Source: Podocnemis expansa (Eukaryota > Chordata > Testudines > Podocnemididae). From it: 64,000 nucleotides of DNA. Below the pieces are notes generated by a model. It saw only the letters and a program-made list of their open reading frames with translations, was not told where the DNA came from and did no database searches. Within the stretch, counting starts at the first letter, position 1, and every line of letters begins with the position of its first letter. The position numbers were made by a program, and so were the translations under genes. The DNA lies in assembly GCA_007922195.1 (NCBI GenBank), contig ML681992.1:40601500-40665499 (forward strand). The letters run 5' to 3'. Shown in pieces: positions 22,270 through 34,851 of the stretch.

Positions 22270-24435
22270 GCTTTTCATCATAAACTTTATAAACCTTAGG
22301 CCTGACTCTACAAGTTGAGCACCTCCTTGTAAATTTTTTAGGACTCCTCACATATTTGAAGTTACATGTTCTCAGGCCTGGAGCCTAAGTAGACAAGACA
22401 GATGAAGAGTAGGAGAAAGCAGATGTTGTTATCTCTGTTTGATAAACGAAGAAAGAGAAAGTCTAAGACTTCCCCAAAGAGACTCAGGAGTCTGCAGCAG
22501 AAGAGGGAACTGAGTCTAAGTTATCAGAATTCCGCTAAAATGTCTTAACCACAGAGTCGACCTTCTTGTGCTATCTGCACATTTAACTCAAATCACTTTT
22601 TCTGAAATATGCAACATCACGTTGCATCAAATTGCCCAGTTTCTGTATGAAATAAATCTTCCCTTCAAATCTGGTACTTCAAAACAGAGATTTCCCTGAA
22701 GAGTTTAATTACACGTGTGACCTGAATTATCACAAAACACTAACTTGCTCCATGTTGATTTGAGAATTCTAGAAAGAGCAATTAAATGCATTCTTTAGAC
22801 AAGGCCGTATATTTCTATAAACAATATTATCATTAACAAAAATAGCAGTCCCAGAGAATGCATGGGTGTGCCAGAAAACTAATTTGATAACTTCCAGGAT
22901 TTTTTTTCAGTAAACTTAACATTTTAAATCAGTCAAGAAAAAATCATCTTTCTGTCGGTTTGTCCTATGCATGACCTGCTGCTCATCAATACACTTTTAA
23001 ATTTATGTGTTTGGGGAAATAAAAAACAGTGAGTTAACAAGCAAGTTTTTGATGCCTAATAAAATGACACACAGCCATGTTATCACTAAAATGCCACACT
23101 CATACAGGTAAATACTTTAGCCAGTATTTTTCTCCTTAAAAGTTACAGAAAAAACATCATAACCACTGTAAGATACAAAACTAAGTTTACATCATTCAAT
23201 GGCTCTTTTTCAGAGTCTTTAAAAGTGAAAAATTGCATAGTTGACAAATTGTTACACACAGCATGTACATATATCCAAACTTTATTGTAAGAGCTCTCAA
23301 GGCTGCAAACAGATAACATCAAGCAATATATCCCTTATATCTTTTTTAACCTTTTGGAAATTTTCTATAAATATTACTTTCCATCTCAGCTATTTCAAGC
23401 AGTAGAGTAATTCAGATGATGCTGAAGTATGCTAAGAAGATAAACAAAATTTTAAGCATGGGTTAAATGCTATAGAAGGTCAAACACTTCAATATACTAA
23501 ATGTAGCATAATATTAAGTTTCCTGTCACTCGGTTTTTGCTATTTCAAGTGGTTCTAATAAATAGCCACAAGGGAGTGCTCATAAATCATTCACAAATCA
23601 TGGCTGGAAATGTTTATAAATGGCTCAAAGAACAATTTTTCCAGTGCATTTTCCAAGTGAATATTAATTTTAATTTTCCATCCACCATGGCTTTTAAAGT
23701 GGCATTGAAATAAAATACTAGATGTTTTAGTTTCTTAAATAAAATCATATATATATATAATTTAAAATTGCAAATAGTCAAGAAATGCAAGAGACAGTTT
23801 TTCTTCATGAAAATTAACTAGCTATGGTACATAACATTCACATAGCAGGCTGAATATGCATGCTTGATTTTACCAAATAAATAACAAATATATACAGCAC
23901 ATTTAACTAGAAAAACAGCAAAGAAAACTTGTTTATGCACTGGATTCAAGTCAATGTCGCCATTAGAACACTAACCTTTCCTATTCCTGGCTTTGTAATT
24001 TCAGAAGTGCAATCCTAACTTTAAGAATGTACCTTAACTGCTTTCCTGAACAAGGCTTCATCTATAGAGGAATTTTTTTTTTCCTGGAATAAATTTAATT
24101 TCAGGGGGATAAAATGCCTTGAATCCATATAACAATACTCTACTCTAATTATAAGATGACTTATCATGCATTAATTAATCCACTTTCGAAAAGTGAAATC
24201 ATTCTAATTTGGAATGAGTTTATTTCCAGGATAAGGGTTTGCACAGATGAATCCGTATTTCAGATTAATTAGGCTGCTCCTGACTGTCTTCCTACTGCTC
24301 ATCCATACTGCTCAGCAGCACACCTGAACCATTCTCTGTCTACCCATGTGCTCTGTACTTCTCCTGGGCAATCTTGACCAGATGTCACCTCCTCACTGAA
24401 AGGCTGAGGCACAACCGATCATTCCCTTTTATAAT
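22270..24435. other. Intronic AT-rich sequence, no gene seen
   Basis: No open frame of note and no repeat signature. An alternating AT run (atatatatata) lies at 23748-23759. Confidence 0.5.
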
Positions 24436-24439
24436 TCCT

Positions 24440-24555
24440 TTTTCACCCATCTTCGAAGCATCTGACGAAGTGGGATTTTCTCCCACGAAAGCTCATGCGA
24501 AAAATAAATCTGTTAGACTTAAAATGCCACACGACTCCTTGTTTTTCTTCATACA
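24440..24555 (+). mobile_element. Penelope-like element terminal fragment with hammerhead-like fold
   Basis: catcttcgaagcatctgacgaagtgggattttctcccacgaaagctcatgcg is followed by aataaatctgttag and actccttgtttttcttc, the PLE terminal-repeat order. The fold CTGACGA, a perfect 6-bp hairpin GTGGGA/TCCCAC and GAAA lies at 24462-24490. It is the best-preserved copy in the window. Confidence 0.75.
24462..24500 (+). ncRNA. Hammerhead-ribozyme-like motif
   Basis: The box CUGACGA, one extra A, stem II GUGGGA-UUUUC-UCCCAC, GAAA, and a mini-stem III GC-UCAU-GC are present. The extra A and a G where U is expected after stem III argue against full activity. PLE hammerheads are established knowledge, but cleavage here is untested. 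Confidence 0.5.
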
Positions 24556-24559
24556 CCTA

Positions 24560-27500
24560 AAGCCACATACCAATATAACAGCTGGGTTCATGCATTCATG
24601 TGGTTCCATCAGAAAGCCCTGGACTTCCTTGTCCTCTGAGATGAAAAGCATGTTGTGACCCCCCAAACAGCAGTCACTGGAATGCCATGATCTAACAATG
24701 GCTGGCAAAATCATTGCAGAAGAGGCATTCCTGAGACAAGAACTAGCACTACTTCAAAGCAAAGGCTCTCCAGTACAGTTCCAGTAAGGCAAGAAACAAG
24801 AACAGGACTTCCAGTAATGCTTCCAGCACCTGCCCATACTGTAAGCAGCTGTACTGGATATTTGCAAAGGAGGTCTCCTCTGAACCCAGGTTTGGGGTTT
24901 TGGACCGAAGCATCTAAGGACCCCTACCAGGAGAACACGATCATGAGTCAGAAACCAAAGCGCCTAAGATGTTTTATAAAAACCCAAGAAGAGAGCTAGT
25001 ATGAAGTTGTTATGGAGAGAAGCTGCATGTCTTCCCAGTTAGCACTTTTCACAGCTTTTCCCTGTCTCTTGGGGACATGCATCAGCATAAGAACAGCCTC
25101 AAGAGATGTATGTGCAACGGCTAACCTGCCTCTACTACTTCTCATGGACCCAATCCTCACTTAACACTAATCCTTCCAGACCAGCAAACATCTAGCAATG
25201 GGATATGAATCTAATAGCGAGGAAAAGTAAAGTGGACAATATCTTCCCGTCTCCAAGTGCTCATCAAAATAGGAAGAGGAGATCTAAATGGCATTTCAAA
25301 ATTTAGAAAAAAAGCAACATTCTACATTTGTTGGCATGGATACCAATACTGGAACAATGAAAAACAAGACCGAAAAAAAAGCCAAGCCACTCAGCACTTG
25401 GATGTCTCCTGGAAGCTTGTGCCCAGGGCAACCACCTGGCTCACCTGCCCCTAGAACTGGCCCCAGTTGGCAGACCCCGGACATTGTCATCTATTGAATG
25501 AAGCTATGCCTGGAAATATCTTGGAGAAGCAACTGCTCAAGTTCATCCTCCTCTACCTGTACTGCCATATTCATCATGGCTGTCTCCCAACCCATCTAAA
25601 GCTGTCCAGCAAATGTGGTGCAGCCAGTTCGTATTAATGACTATCAGGAATGTGGCACTTAGCAGAGTTCCCTCCATGCTGCCTGACAGCAGTTTGAAAA
25701 TAAGCTGGCTTGCAAAAAGGAAATGACTTATGTTGTGCCAGGAAAGGAGTCATGCAAATTGTTTAGTTCGCCCTCAAGTCCCAGAATTCTATTAGGCATC
25801 CTACAGCGCACCATTAGAAAAATGCCAGAATGCACAGAGTCTATCAGTGGAACATTGCACCATGGCATATCTGCTAACCCCCAGAATGCTGTGCAGTTAT
25901 TTTGAAAAAGTGCAAAGTTATGTACAGCAATGATTAATGAAAAAGCAATATGGAGGCATTACCTCACTGTAATTAAATAAATTGAATAAAGAAGACATTA
26001 GATACTTCATAGAAGACATTTAACAGAAGAGTAAATTAACCAAACATTTATAAAAGTTCACAATGGTGCATTTAATTAAAGGTTGATACTGTAATGAAAA
26101 GTTACAATTACAAAAGTGTAAGACACTCAATTTCCAGCTGACCAGCTGAGCAACAAGTGAGGCAGTAACCCAAGAATTGCTAGAAATAAATTCACAAATT
26201 ACTGAAACAAATGAATACAGCTAATAAACTACAAACTTGTTTTTATTTTTTTAAAAAATCCACTGAATACATATTTACAAAATTCTCTGAAGGGAAGTTA
26301 AAGTAAGGCCATTTTAAATCTGGGATGTAATTAAATGAAGAACATAGTCCATGTCTGAAGCACCAAATGAAATCATAATATTGCACCTTTCTACTTCCTT
26401 TTATTTATTAAATTAGCAGCATGCTTATTATAAGATCACCATGTGCAGGGTGTGTACAGAGCTCAGACTGATGAAGAAATATGCATTATTTGCTGATTTA
26501 AACTGTAATGTGTGTAAACAGTTAGTCCTGATACGTGATGTCAGCTCTCCTTTATATGAGGCTTCGTCAAGTCTCAGAAATACGTATGTAATGGAGAGCA
26601 CAGTACTCCATTACAACATATTTCATTTTTTCCACTGAATATATTTTCTGCCATCAGCTCATATTCAGAAAACCCCATTCACCACCAGGTTCTGAAACAT
26701 GGAGGTCAATTGAATGTCTGACAAAGACATGAGTTATAATTTATTTTAAAAGCAACCCACAGTAAATTTTGAGCGTACATAACACTTAAATAATCATACA
26801 AAATGGAAACAGAAACCAAAAGTAGTAATTCTTCAAAATCTTCCATCATTTAAACCTACTAATTCAACATCCTTTCCCAGAAAAGACCTTAATGTCTAGG
26901 ACAACAAAGGCAGGTTCTCATATATGAACACTAGAATCCCACTCTGGAAACAAAGCATGCACACAAAGAATGCTAGGAGCTTTATGGATCACTGCCCACT
27001 GGTACAAAATGCAGACAGTCTTATGGCATGAGACTCTTCGTGTCATGAGCAGTGCTTATTATAGTGAGTAGTGCCACACAATTGCTCAACTCCTCATGAA
27101 ACCAGAGTACAATATCCAGTGCAGTAAGCTGAAGAACTGGACTCTAATTTCAGACAATATAATGAGAGAACTGTAACAGAAAACGGATAGGAAGAGGACA
27201 TGGGTGCAAATGAGCAAATCAACCAGCTACTGTAGTATAGTTGTGCATTTATCCTTATGCATAAGAATGCAACCATTAAATTGAGACATGATGAAATTAT
27301 ATAATTAGTGAGTTGCCTTGTACACATGGTGGCAAAGTAGAGGTTAAGAAGACTGTGGAGAGTGAAGAGTTGCTAAACTTCCAACTTCTTTTTAAAAAGA
27401 AAGGAAGTTGCAAAAAGTGACATTTTAGCACATCTGGATAATGCATATTTAGATGCATGTTCATTAAATATTTCTTTTTTATATGATTTCCTCATCACTA

Positions 27501-28230
27501 TCTTCTTCACTCTCATTGCATTCATTGCTTGTGATGTCTCTGGAGGAGAAAGGTAAATATTCACGTCCATCTGTTTTAAATTCTGCATTTACTAATTTGC
27601 AGTGAGCTTACAACTGTCTGTTGGTTTATAAATATTTAAAGAGAAAACATCATTACACTTAAACTCCCAGAATCTTGGTTATTGTATAGTAATTAAGTTT
27701 TAATGTTTGAATACTAATCTATTTCAGTCATGATTGCAGAATTTTTGGATAATGCCAGATCACTAACATTTGAAGTGTAATTTTAAACACTATCAAGTCT
27801 TAACCCGTTCATTAAATTATTTATTATGGTTTGTTTCCTGAGCAGAATCTGCATCCATTATAATCACAATCTAAGTGCATCAGTATTTGACCAGCCAAAT
27901 GACTTATGAAGGATATTTTGAAAGCTAATGTTTGAAATTGTCTTACTGAACTGGAGAAAAGCTGCTATGACATTTTATCTGTCATTACGGCTAGCAGCAA
28001 GTTTCAGGTTACAAATCTTGCACATATCCAGTGAAAAAGTTATTTCTGATAAAACACAGTGACAATGAGTTGTCTGCCTGGTAGGTTTTATTGGCAACCT
28101 TAAAAAATTATTTACACCACTTAATACAGTGTCATCTGTATGGTGAAAGTAGATTTGTCCTTGGAGGGATATCATAAATCCTTCCTTCCCTTTTACTTGC
28201 TCAGCTAGAATACGTGGAAACAGGTTCATA
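24560..28230. other. Intronic sequence, mostly unrecognised
   Basis: No convincing gene. A minus-strand open stretch with an acidic end at 27479-27586 is listed separately. Confidence 0.5.
27479..27586 (-). other. Short coding-like stretch with acidic C-terminus, origin unknown
   Basis: Minus-strand codons read AEFKTDGREYLPFSSRDITS, continue NECNESEED and end SDEEII before TAA. The composition looks protein-like and an AG (aatgcag) precedes it. It could be a piece of a processed pseudogene, an unannotated terminal exon, or chance. I recognise no family. Confidence 0.2.
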
Positions 28231-28241
28231 TGAATTCTACT

Positions 28242-28477
28242 CAGGGCTGGTCCAAGGGTTTTTCGTGTCTCAGGCAAATTATGATATTAGTGCTCCTCTC
28301 CCTCTTGTAAGAGATAACATATTAATAAGTGATGACCCTCCCCCTCTTATAAGAGATAACATACTAATATATATTTTAAGGAGAGGAAAAAAATGTCCTT
28401 CCATCTAATTTAGCACCTGTTAAAGCCTGGTGCCCTAGGTGACTTACCAGTTCACTTATATGTTTGGGCCAGCCATG
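28242..28477. mobile_element. Non-autonomous hAT, 236 bp
   Basis: The ends cagggctggtccaag and tttgggccagccatg are inverted repeats with a few mismatches. They are flanked by attctact (28234-28241) and attctatt (28478-28485), a 7/8 match. A sequence of about 45 bp, cctctta/ttgtaagagataacatattaat, is repeated inside (near 28300-28330 and 28340-28370). Confidence 0.75.
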
Positions 28478-29189
28478 ATTCTATTGTACATTTAGGTAAC
28501 AAAACAATAATTGCTGATAGTCATACTAAGTACATGTAAAAATTTACTTCCTCTAACTTTCTTTCCATTGTTCATTCTATTTTGTATTTTTAAAGGATTG
28601 TTAAATTTCATTTTTTCCCAGACTTTGCTTCCTTTAAATGAAAAAACAGATACTGTATCTCAAAACTTGATCATTTTGAAGTCAAAAGGCACTTTTCCCA
28701 CCACCCTTTCATTCAAGAGGACTGCATGACCTCAAGTCACGGCTGAAGAAACAAATGTAGATGCTGTATTTTTACATTTTTAAAACCATTTCACATAGAA
28801 AGTCCCTAGTGTTATTGTTAAAAATAATAAAACCGAAGCATGTAGTAGTATACATTTTAAACAAGTTTTTTTCAAATTGATAGACAATCTACAATATTAC
28901 ATTATAAATTCACCTTTTCCCCATTTAACACTATTATCATTATCCAGAATACACGAATAAGTACATTTTAAAAAAATGCATATTGGTAAGTTAAAGATTT
29001 GATTGAAATATTCAAAATGATAAAAGGAAGAGTTAAAGGTGATTATCAGTTCTTTTTCCCCGGGCTCTTATAGTACCCAAATGCAGGGGGTCACCTGATA
29101 GAAATTAGCCTGGCAAATTGCAACTAATATAAAGGTAAATGGGATGGTGTAGCCCGATTTTATGATTTGTAGAACCAGTCTGTCTGACG

Positions 29190-30320
29190 TTATTAGAAAC
29201 CAAGTGTGGAATATGGTCTCAGTATGAATTCCAGAGGTGTTTGAGAAGCTGCTGCAATCATAAGGGGAGAACTCGAACCCTCAACCAACCCATCAAAAAT
29301 GTGGCTTGGGTTGAGAAGATTGAGAGATGTTGGAGGACTAAAGCTATTGCTGTTGGTTTCTGCGATGCTGTTGCCATTGCCTACGTCGCTGGGTTTCATT
29401 ATTCTTTGGTATATATTGTGGTGTGCATTTGTGATTGCAGGGTTGGACCCTGTATTGAGATCTTTTAGATGATGGTGCGTATAATCCCAGTGATCATCGA
29501 GTTGATCTGGAGTCTTTCATAGAGTGTAGTAAGTCATTCGTTTTATTAGACATGAGGTGAACCTTATGGAAGGGAAGGTCTTCAATCTTGGCATGCAGCT
29601 CCTTAGGGAGGGCAGCGCTATTCAGCTAAGAGGATCTCCTCATTACAAGTGCTGTTGCGATTGCTCTAGCCGCTGTGTCAGCTGTGTCCATGACTGCTTG
29701 TAGTGTGGTCCTAGCAACTAGCTGGCCCTCCGAAATGAGTCAGTCATATTGGTCTCTCCTGTCTTGTGGAAGATCTTTAGTGAACAATGACATTTTCTCA
29801 TAGATGCCATGGGTGTAATTGGCCAAGAGGGCTTCGTAGTTCACTATTCTTAGAAGTAAAGTAGATGAAGAATAAATCTTTCTTCCTAAGAGGTCGTGGA
29901 GCTGCAAGTATGGAGAATTTTTAATAATTTATGCTGGGACTCCTTAATTTCCTCCAGGTGAATCTCAAAGTCCTGTGCAACATGTTGAAACAATTAAATA
30001 TTTTTGAATCATCAACGGTGGAATTCGATGTAGGAATCACCACATCTCTATAAGGGGACGGTGATTCTCAAGCATCTGGAGAGAAATCATGCGTTTTCAA
30101 GGTGGAAGCGTGAGAATGTCGAGAAGTGCAAGATAACGTCAGAGGTGGACTGTCTGATGGAGGGAGATGGTGGAATTGGCTGTACCGGTGATGCGGGAAA
30201 ATGATAATTGCCATAAGGATAATAAGGGTTTCACTGCATTTGATAGTGAGGGACTGTCGGTAATATGAAGGCATATAATATGGCGGTGGTTGAGGCATTG
30301 CAGGAAGAGATATCTGGGAG
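29190..30320 (-). pseudogene. Second DIRS gag remnant
   Basis: Minus-strand blocks read NYEALLANYTHGIYEKMSLF, EGQLVARTTLQAVMDTADTA, RAIATALVMRRSS, IEDLPFHKVHLMSNKTNDLL and HSMKDSRS, matching the gag of the 17.4-22.3 kb element block by block. Several in-frame stops are present. RT and recombinase are absent, so this is a 5' fragment. Confidence 0.75.
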
Positions 30321-30819
30321 TGAGGAGAAACTGGTGCTAAAACTTGGTGACATGGTGGTGCTGGCCAAATGAGTGTACCACTTTACTGAAGAGATCTTCT
30401 GCCTCTACATCTTCTGAGACATACCTACTTACATTACTGACAAGAATGAATATTTGCTATGTTTGACTCCTGCCAGCAGTGCAGTCAACCTTGCTCAAAA
30501 TTAATGAGCTGGCTTCTTGTCTGGCTCGTGCACCAACACAATGGTAAACTAACTCCCAGTCACACCACCTTCATTAAATGCTGCACAAAGGAACATAAGA
30601 CTACTATGATTTAGGATGGAGTCTACAGCAATAGCAGTAAAACCATTTAGTTTTAGTTGCAAACCAAACACATTTTATCTAGACATCATTGTCCATCTAC
30701 AGACTGTCCCAGCTATCTTTCAGAGGCTGACAACGCATGTGCTGGTGGATTTAAACTTCCTGGCAGCATTGATTTACCTTGACTATACCATAGGTTCTTT
30801 TGCATTTCTGAGGAATATC

Positions 30820-32135
30820 TGCAGTGACTGGAGATGGTTTCAGACAGACTCATCGCTCTCAAGATGAAAACCAGGAAGTGTCACTTGTTCCAAGAAAAGG
30901 TGGGTACCTGGGACACAGAGACGCCATTCTAACCAAAAGGAAGTATTATAGGAGATACATCAAAGAATATTACAAACTTGCAGTCCATTGTTCAGATGAA
31001 CCCTGGACCTTAAAAAGAAGTCAGAGGATTCCTACTCTGGGATGACTATACTGCAGTAAAACACCTTCAGCATCAAGTCTCAGAACCCAGATCAGCTGTC
31101 TCAGGCTCAAGGAGCTTGGACTGCGGTGCCAAAAAAGAGTATATATGCTTGGGCTCAGGCTGAAGCCTGGGCTCTGAGATCCTACTAGGGAAAAGGGTCT
31201 CAGAACTCAGTTTCCAGCCTGAGCTTAAACATTTACACTTAAATTTTACAGCTGCACAGCCCGAGCCCTACGACACAGAGAGATGATGTAGGCCAGCCAC
31301 AGCCATACTGTAGATCTTTTATCACAGTATACACATATTCTAAGAGACCCAGTTTGTCACGACAAAAGGATGTGGCTATGGTGTCATGGAGCTAAAGACA
31401 AACTGACCACTGCACCAGTAATGGGATATGCTGATTACAGCTTACCGTTCATGCTCCAAATGGACACATCCATGGAGCAACTAAGAGTTGTACCAAAAGC
31501 AGATGCAGTCAAGGAAGTCATATGTTGTGCCAGCAGGAGCTTAACTTCCTCAGAAAATAAAATATATTTCTCCCATAAACTGGAGTCCTTGATATTAAAA
31601 TGGGCAGCCAAGGATAAGCTTAGAAACTAATACTTACAGTACCTATTTACAGTGCTGACTGACAACAGTTCATTAACCTGTGTTACCAGTACTGACAAGT
31701 TGGACGCAACCGCCTAAAGATGGTTGGCAAAGCTCTTAGAGTTCTGCTTTGACATAAAGTACCAATCTGGGAAAGGTAATGCCAGTGTCGATGGCCTATC
31801 TTATTTACCTCTGGAGTTAGTGGCTATTGTTATGAATGCTTAATAAAATGTATCCTGCCTAGCAGCTCAGTGAATGCCAAAGGACTGTAATGGAGAGAGT
31901 CAGGCTACTGCACAGGAGAAGCATATAACTAATTCTGGGCTCCCTATTGAAGAATTCAGTAGACAGCAGAGAAAGATACAACAACTTCTTAAGTCATGCC
32001 CTATCTGCTCAGGTAATGGGCACCTAGTACTCAGGAGAGGCAGAAGAAGGAAACGCTATAGCAGACACCACTATAACTGTCTAAGCAATAGAAACTGGCA
32101 TAGGGGATCCTTTAGAAAAAAACAGTACTCCTAGG
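30820..32135 (+). pseudogene. Ty3/Gypsy pol remnant (RT end and RNase H)
   Basis: The part near 30820-31050 reads ALKMKTRKCHLFQEKVG and YYRRYIKEYYKLA, from the end of RT. The part at 31360-31640 reads DKLTTAPVMGYADYSLPFML, then CCASRSLTSSENKIYFSHKL and LESLILKWA. It continues in another frame as VLTDNSSLTCV, KLDATA, and DIKYQSGKGNASVDGLS (31640-31805), which is the Gypsy RNase H with its TDN and DxLS motifs. Frameshifts and stops throughout. A GC-rich MITE-like segment interrupts RT and RNase H at about 31080-31320. No LTRs were found. Confidence 0.72.
31080..31320. mobile_element. Probable MITE inserted in the Gypsy remnant
   Basis: Repeats of caggctcaagg, gggctcaggctgaagcctgggctctgag and cagcccgagccc resemble GC-rich Harbinger MITE interiors known from reptiles. 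It separates Gypsy RT from RNase H. Its exact ends are not resolved. Confidence 0.4.
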
Positions 32136-32639
32136 AGAGGGACAAATCCATTATGGGATGCATGGGTGTTGATGGTATGGTGGATCTCAGTCCCACCCAC
32201 TGTTATTAACCATACATGCAGTCTACTCTCAAAGGGTGGTGCATCCCTTGAGAAAGGTGTTGCCTAAGAAGGACTGCACAACTCTTCTTTGAGCTGCACA
32301 ACTCCTCTTTGAACTCTTCTAATAGCTTTTGTATCGGGCTGCTCAAATTCAGCAGGCAGGCTCTTCACTTCTGCCCTTTTACCACTTACTGAGCAATGCC
32401 GTTACCCTTCAAACAATCAAAAGAACATTCAGCTGTTATTCTGTACATGTCAAGTTGGTAGTTGAATTGTCCCTTGGTGTTCTCCAGATGGCAGGTTATG
32501 GCTTCCTGAGACAAGGGAGCGAGGGGGTAAGCTGGAACCCCAAGGGTCACTACTGGCATTTTGACATCACAATTATAATCCACTGGACAAGAAACCAAGT
32601 TCCTGCTTGTGGCTCTCTCAGTCCCGTGTTCTTAAAAAT

Positions 32640-33120
32640 GTGAGCATCAACCAATCCACACTGATGTCGGTGAAGTGTCCACCAATGACTGCATAACCAT
32701 AGAAGATTAGCGCTTTCCATTTATGTTCTCAGTGGGAAGGTGGGCTGATGCCAAAATAGGGATATGTTTGCCACCTATTGTTGCACCACAGCTCAGGAAC
32801 CCTACTGTGGCAAATTCATCCACTATGTCCTGCATGCTGCAGAGAGCCATAGTCCTGTGTAGTACGAAGTGATTAATAATCTTGCACATGTGCACCATCA
32901 CAATGGTCGCTGCTGTGGATTTCCCAGTTCCAATTTGATTCCCAAATCGTAGCAGTCTGGTGTTATAAGTTTCCACAGTGTCATCACCTCTTGCTTCTTC
33001 AGTGTCAGTGTAGCTCTCATTTGGATGTGCCTGTGCCAGAGTAAGCTCAACACACAGATCCAGGAATGTGGCCTTACATATCCACATATTTTGCAGCTCA
33101 TTATCCCAAACCTGCATCAT
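32640..33120 (-). pseudogene. HARBI1-type (PIF/Harbinger) transposase remnant
   Basis: The minus strand reads VWDNELQNMWICKATFLDLC, a GNQIGTGKSTAATIVMVHMC segment with the characteristic helix-turn-helix spacing, FATVGFLSCGATIGGKHIPI (the first catalytic Asp of the DDE triad is replaced by Gly in IGGKHI), then SMVMQSLVD and FTDISVDW in shifted frames. The second and third acidic residues are not found. It is a fragment of a Harbinger DNA transposon. Confidence 0.78.
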
Positions 33121-34045
33121 GATGCAATACCATCAGTCAGTGCTTGTTTCCTAGGTCCAAAAGCAGTGCCCCACTATCTGTAGCTCTGTGAAAGCTACCA
33201 GTAACCTTGAAATGGTTTTCGCTATAGCCCAGTGGAATCTGTCCTCCAAGAAATTATAGGCACCAACTCCATGAATGCTCCTGAACAGGAATGGCCACAG
33301 AAGAAAAGGGGATTGCTCAACACCCACCAGCGCTGGTGCCGTGGATCACCTGTTCAGAAGCAGCAATCAGCTGATGGGTGGCGCTGGGGGATCAGTTGTT
33401 CTGCAGGTGATCCAGGCTCGTCCTAACTCTGACCTTACACATGCTCCATCTGTTCCCTCCTCTGCTCAGACTCCTTCCCTAAAGCCTCCCCCGCCTCACA
33501 AAACCAAAAGTCAGTATCTGTGCAAAAAACTGTCCTGTTCCCCACTCATTCGATTCCTCTTGCAAATACTACAGGATCATGCACACTGTGCTGCCAATGC
33601 CCACGACTATGGTGCAGTTCTGCACAGGATCCATGCTTCTACAAAAAGATGACAGGCAGTGAGGAGGGGCTGTGTAGCTTTGTAGGATTTTGAGGGGAAA
33701 AATGCATAAAAATAATGGGACGCAGATAACATTATGGTATGCAGACAGCTGCAAACTGGTAAATTGACCTAATGCTCTAAGTGACCCCTGGATGACTCAA
33801 ACAGGATCCATGATGCATTCCCAAAACATCTCAGGAAAAAAAAAGTATGCTGGACAGTGGCAAGTTGCACAAACTGATACCTACCCATGGTGCACAACAT
33901 ATGCATTGATACAAGCACTCCTGGTGAGTACCCGAATGACCAACACAAGGAGCCAACTATGCACATGTCATAAGTGATGCACTAACTACAACAGCTGTCT
34001 GTTCATGCAACTTGAGTTGACCTAAGATTGCATTTAGACATAGCA
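33121..34045 (-). mobile_element. Possible remainder of the Harbinger transposon
   Basis: The far end reads gagttgacctaagattgcatttagacatagcac, resembling Harbinger termini seen elsewhere here. The region holds no intact frame, and its link to the transposase fragment is inference. Confidence 0.35.
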
Positions 34046-34119
34046 CAGGTTTTTGTTTGGATCAGATTCATCAGCTCTTACTGACTTCACTGAAATGAGA
34101 GGTGTGAAAAAGCTGAGAT

Positions 34120-34406
34120 AGGGAGCACTGTCATTCTGGATGATGTAAATGGCATTAACATCTAGCACATTGTGCTGCTGTAGCATTTCAGTGTAGACGC
34201 ACTCTAGGGCACTGGGAAGGATTCTTCCATCAGCACAAGTAATCCATTTCCCTGAGAGGCAGTAGCTAGCTCAACAGAAGAATTATTTCATCGACCATCA
34301 ACATGGGAACTATTGTTATTTTAGTGCCACCACTGAAGAGTGTGATGTTTTCACATTCCTGACTGACTTAGTTAAATTGAGTTAATCTTCTAATGTAGAC
34401 CAGGCT
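34120..34406. mobile_element. Harbinger-type MITE
   Basis: cagtgtagacgcactctag, ggaaggattcttccatcagc, ccctgagaggcagtagctagc and the terminus cttctaatgtagaccaggctt follow the order of the family member at 42640-42869 in the opposite orientation. Confidence 0.5.
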
Positions 34407-34851
34407 TAAGGCCTTACAGACTTGGCCAACAACTGTAGTACATGAAATGAATTCCTTGTTGTATATTATATTAAACAGGCACCATTTATATCTTGATACA
34501 AGATATTATGTGCCAGATAAACTGGATGGTATTTATTTAAACAGGGAGATGAAACGTGGTTTGGAACTACATGAATTGACAATAGATATAGTCAATGTTA
34601 GGCACCTCAAAAAATTAGTAGTTTGATCTGGGAACATTTTCTTTTCCTCGTGAGCACATCTTTTTTTTGGTTTAAGCTATGAACTACCTGATTTTCTTTA
34701 ACAAAGTTCAAGTAATTACAAGCATGGCTGTAGAGAAAACAAGTATATGCTGAAATATTGTAGAGTTTTTTTTATTATTATTTACTTCAACATGACTCCT
34801 ACCACCACTGGAACTCATGATTTAAAATTTTGTTTTGGAAAAATATACATG

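Noticed and set aside
25257..25497. Frames of 64-69 codons overlapping on both strands
   Set aside because: No start context, splice sites or family resemblance, and the frames are mutually overlapping.
30820..32135. Endogenous retrovirus
   Set aside because: The RNase H blocks match Ty3/Gypsy. No envelope or LTR is visible.
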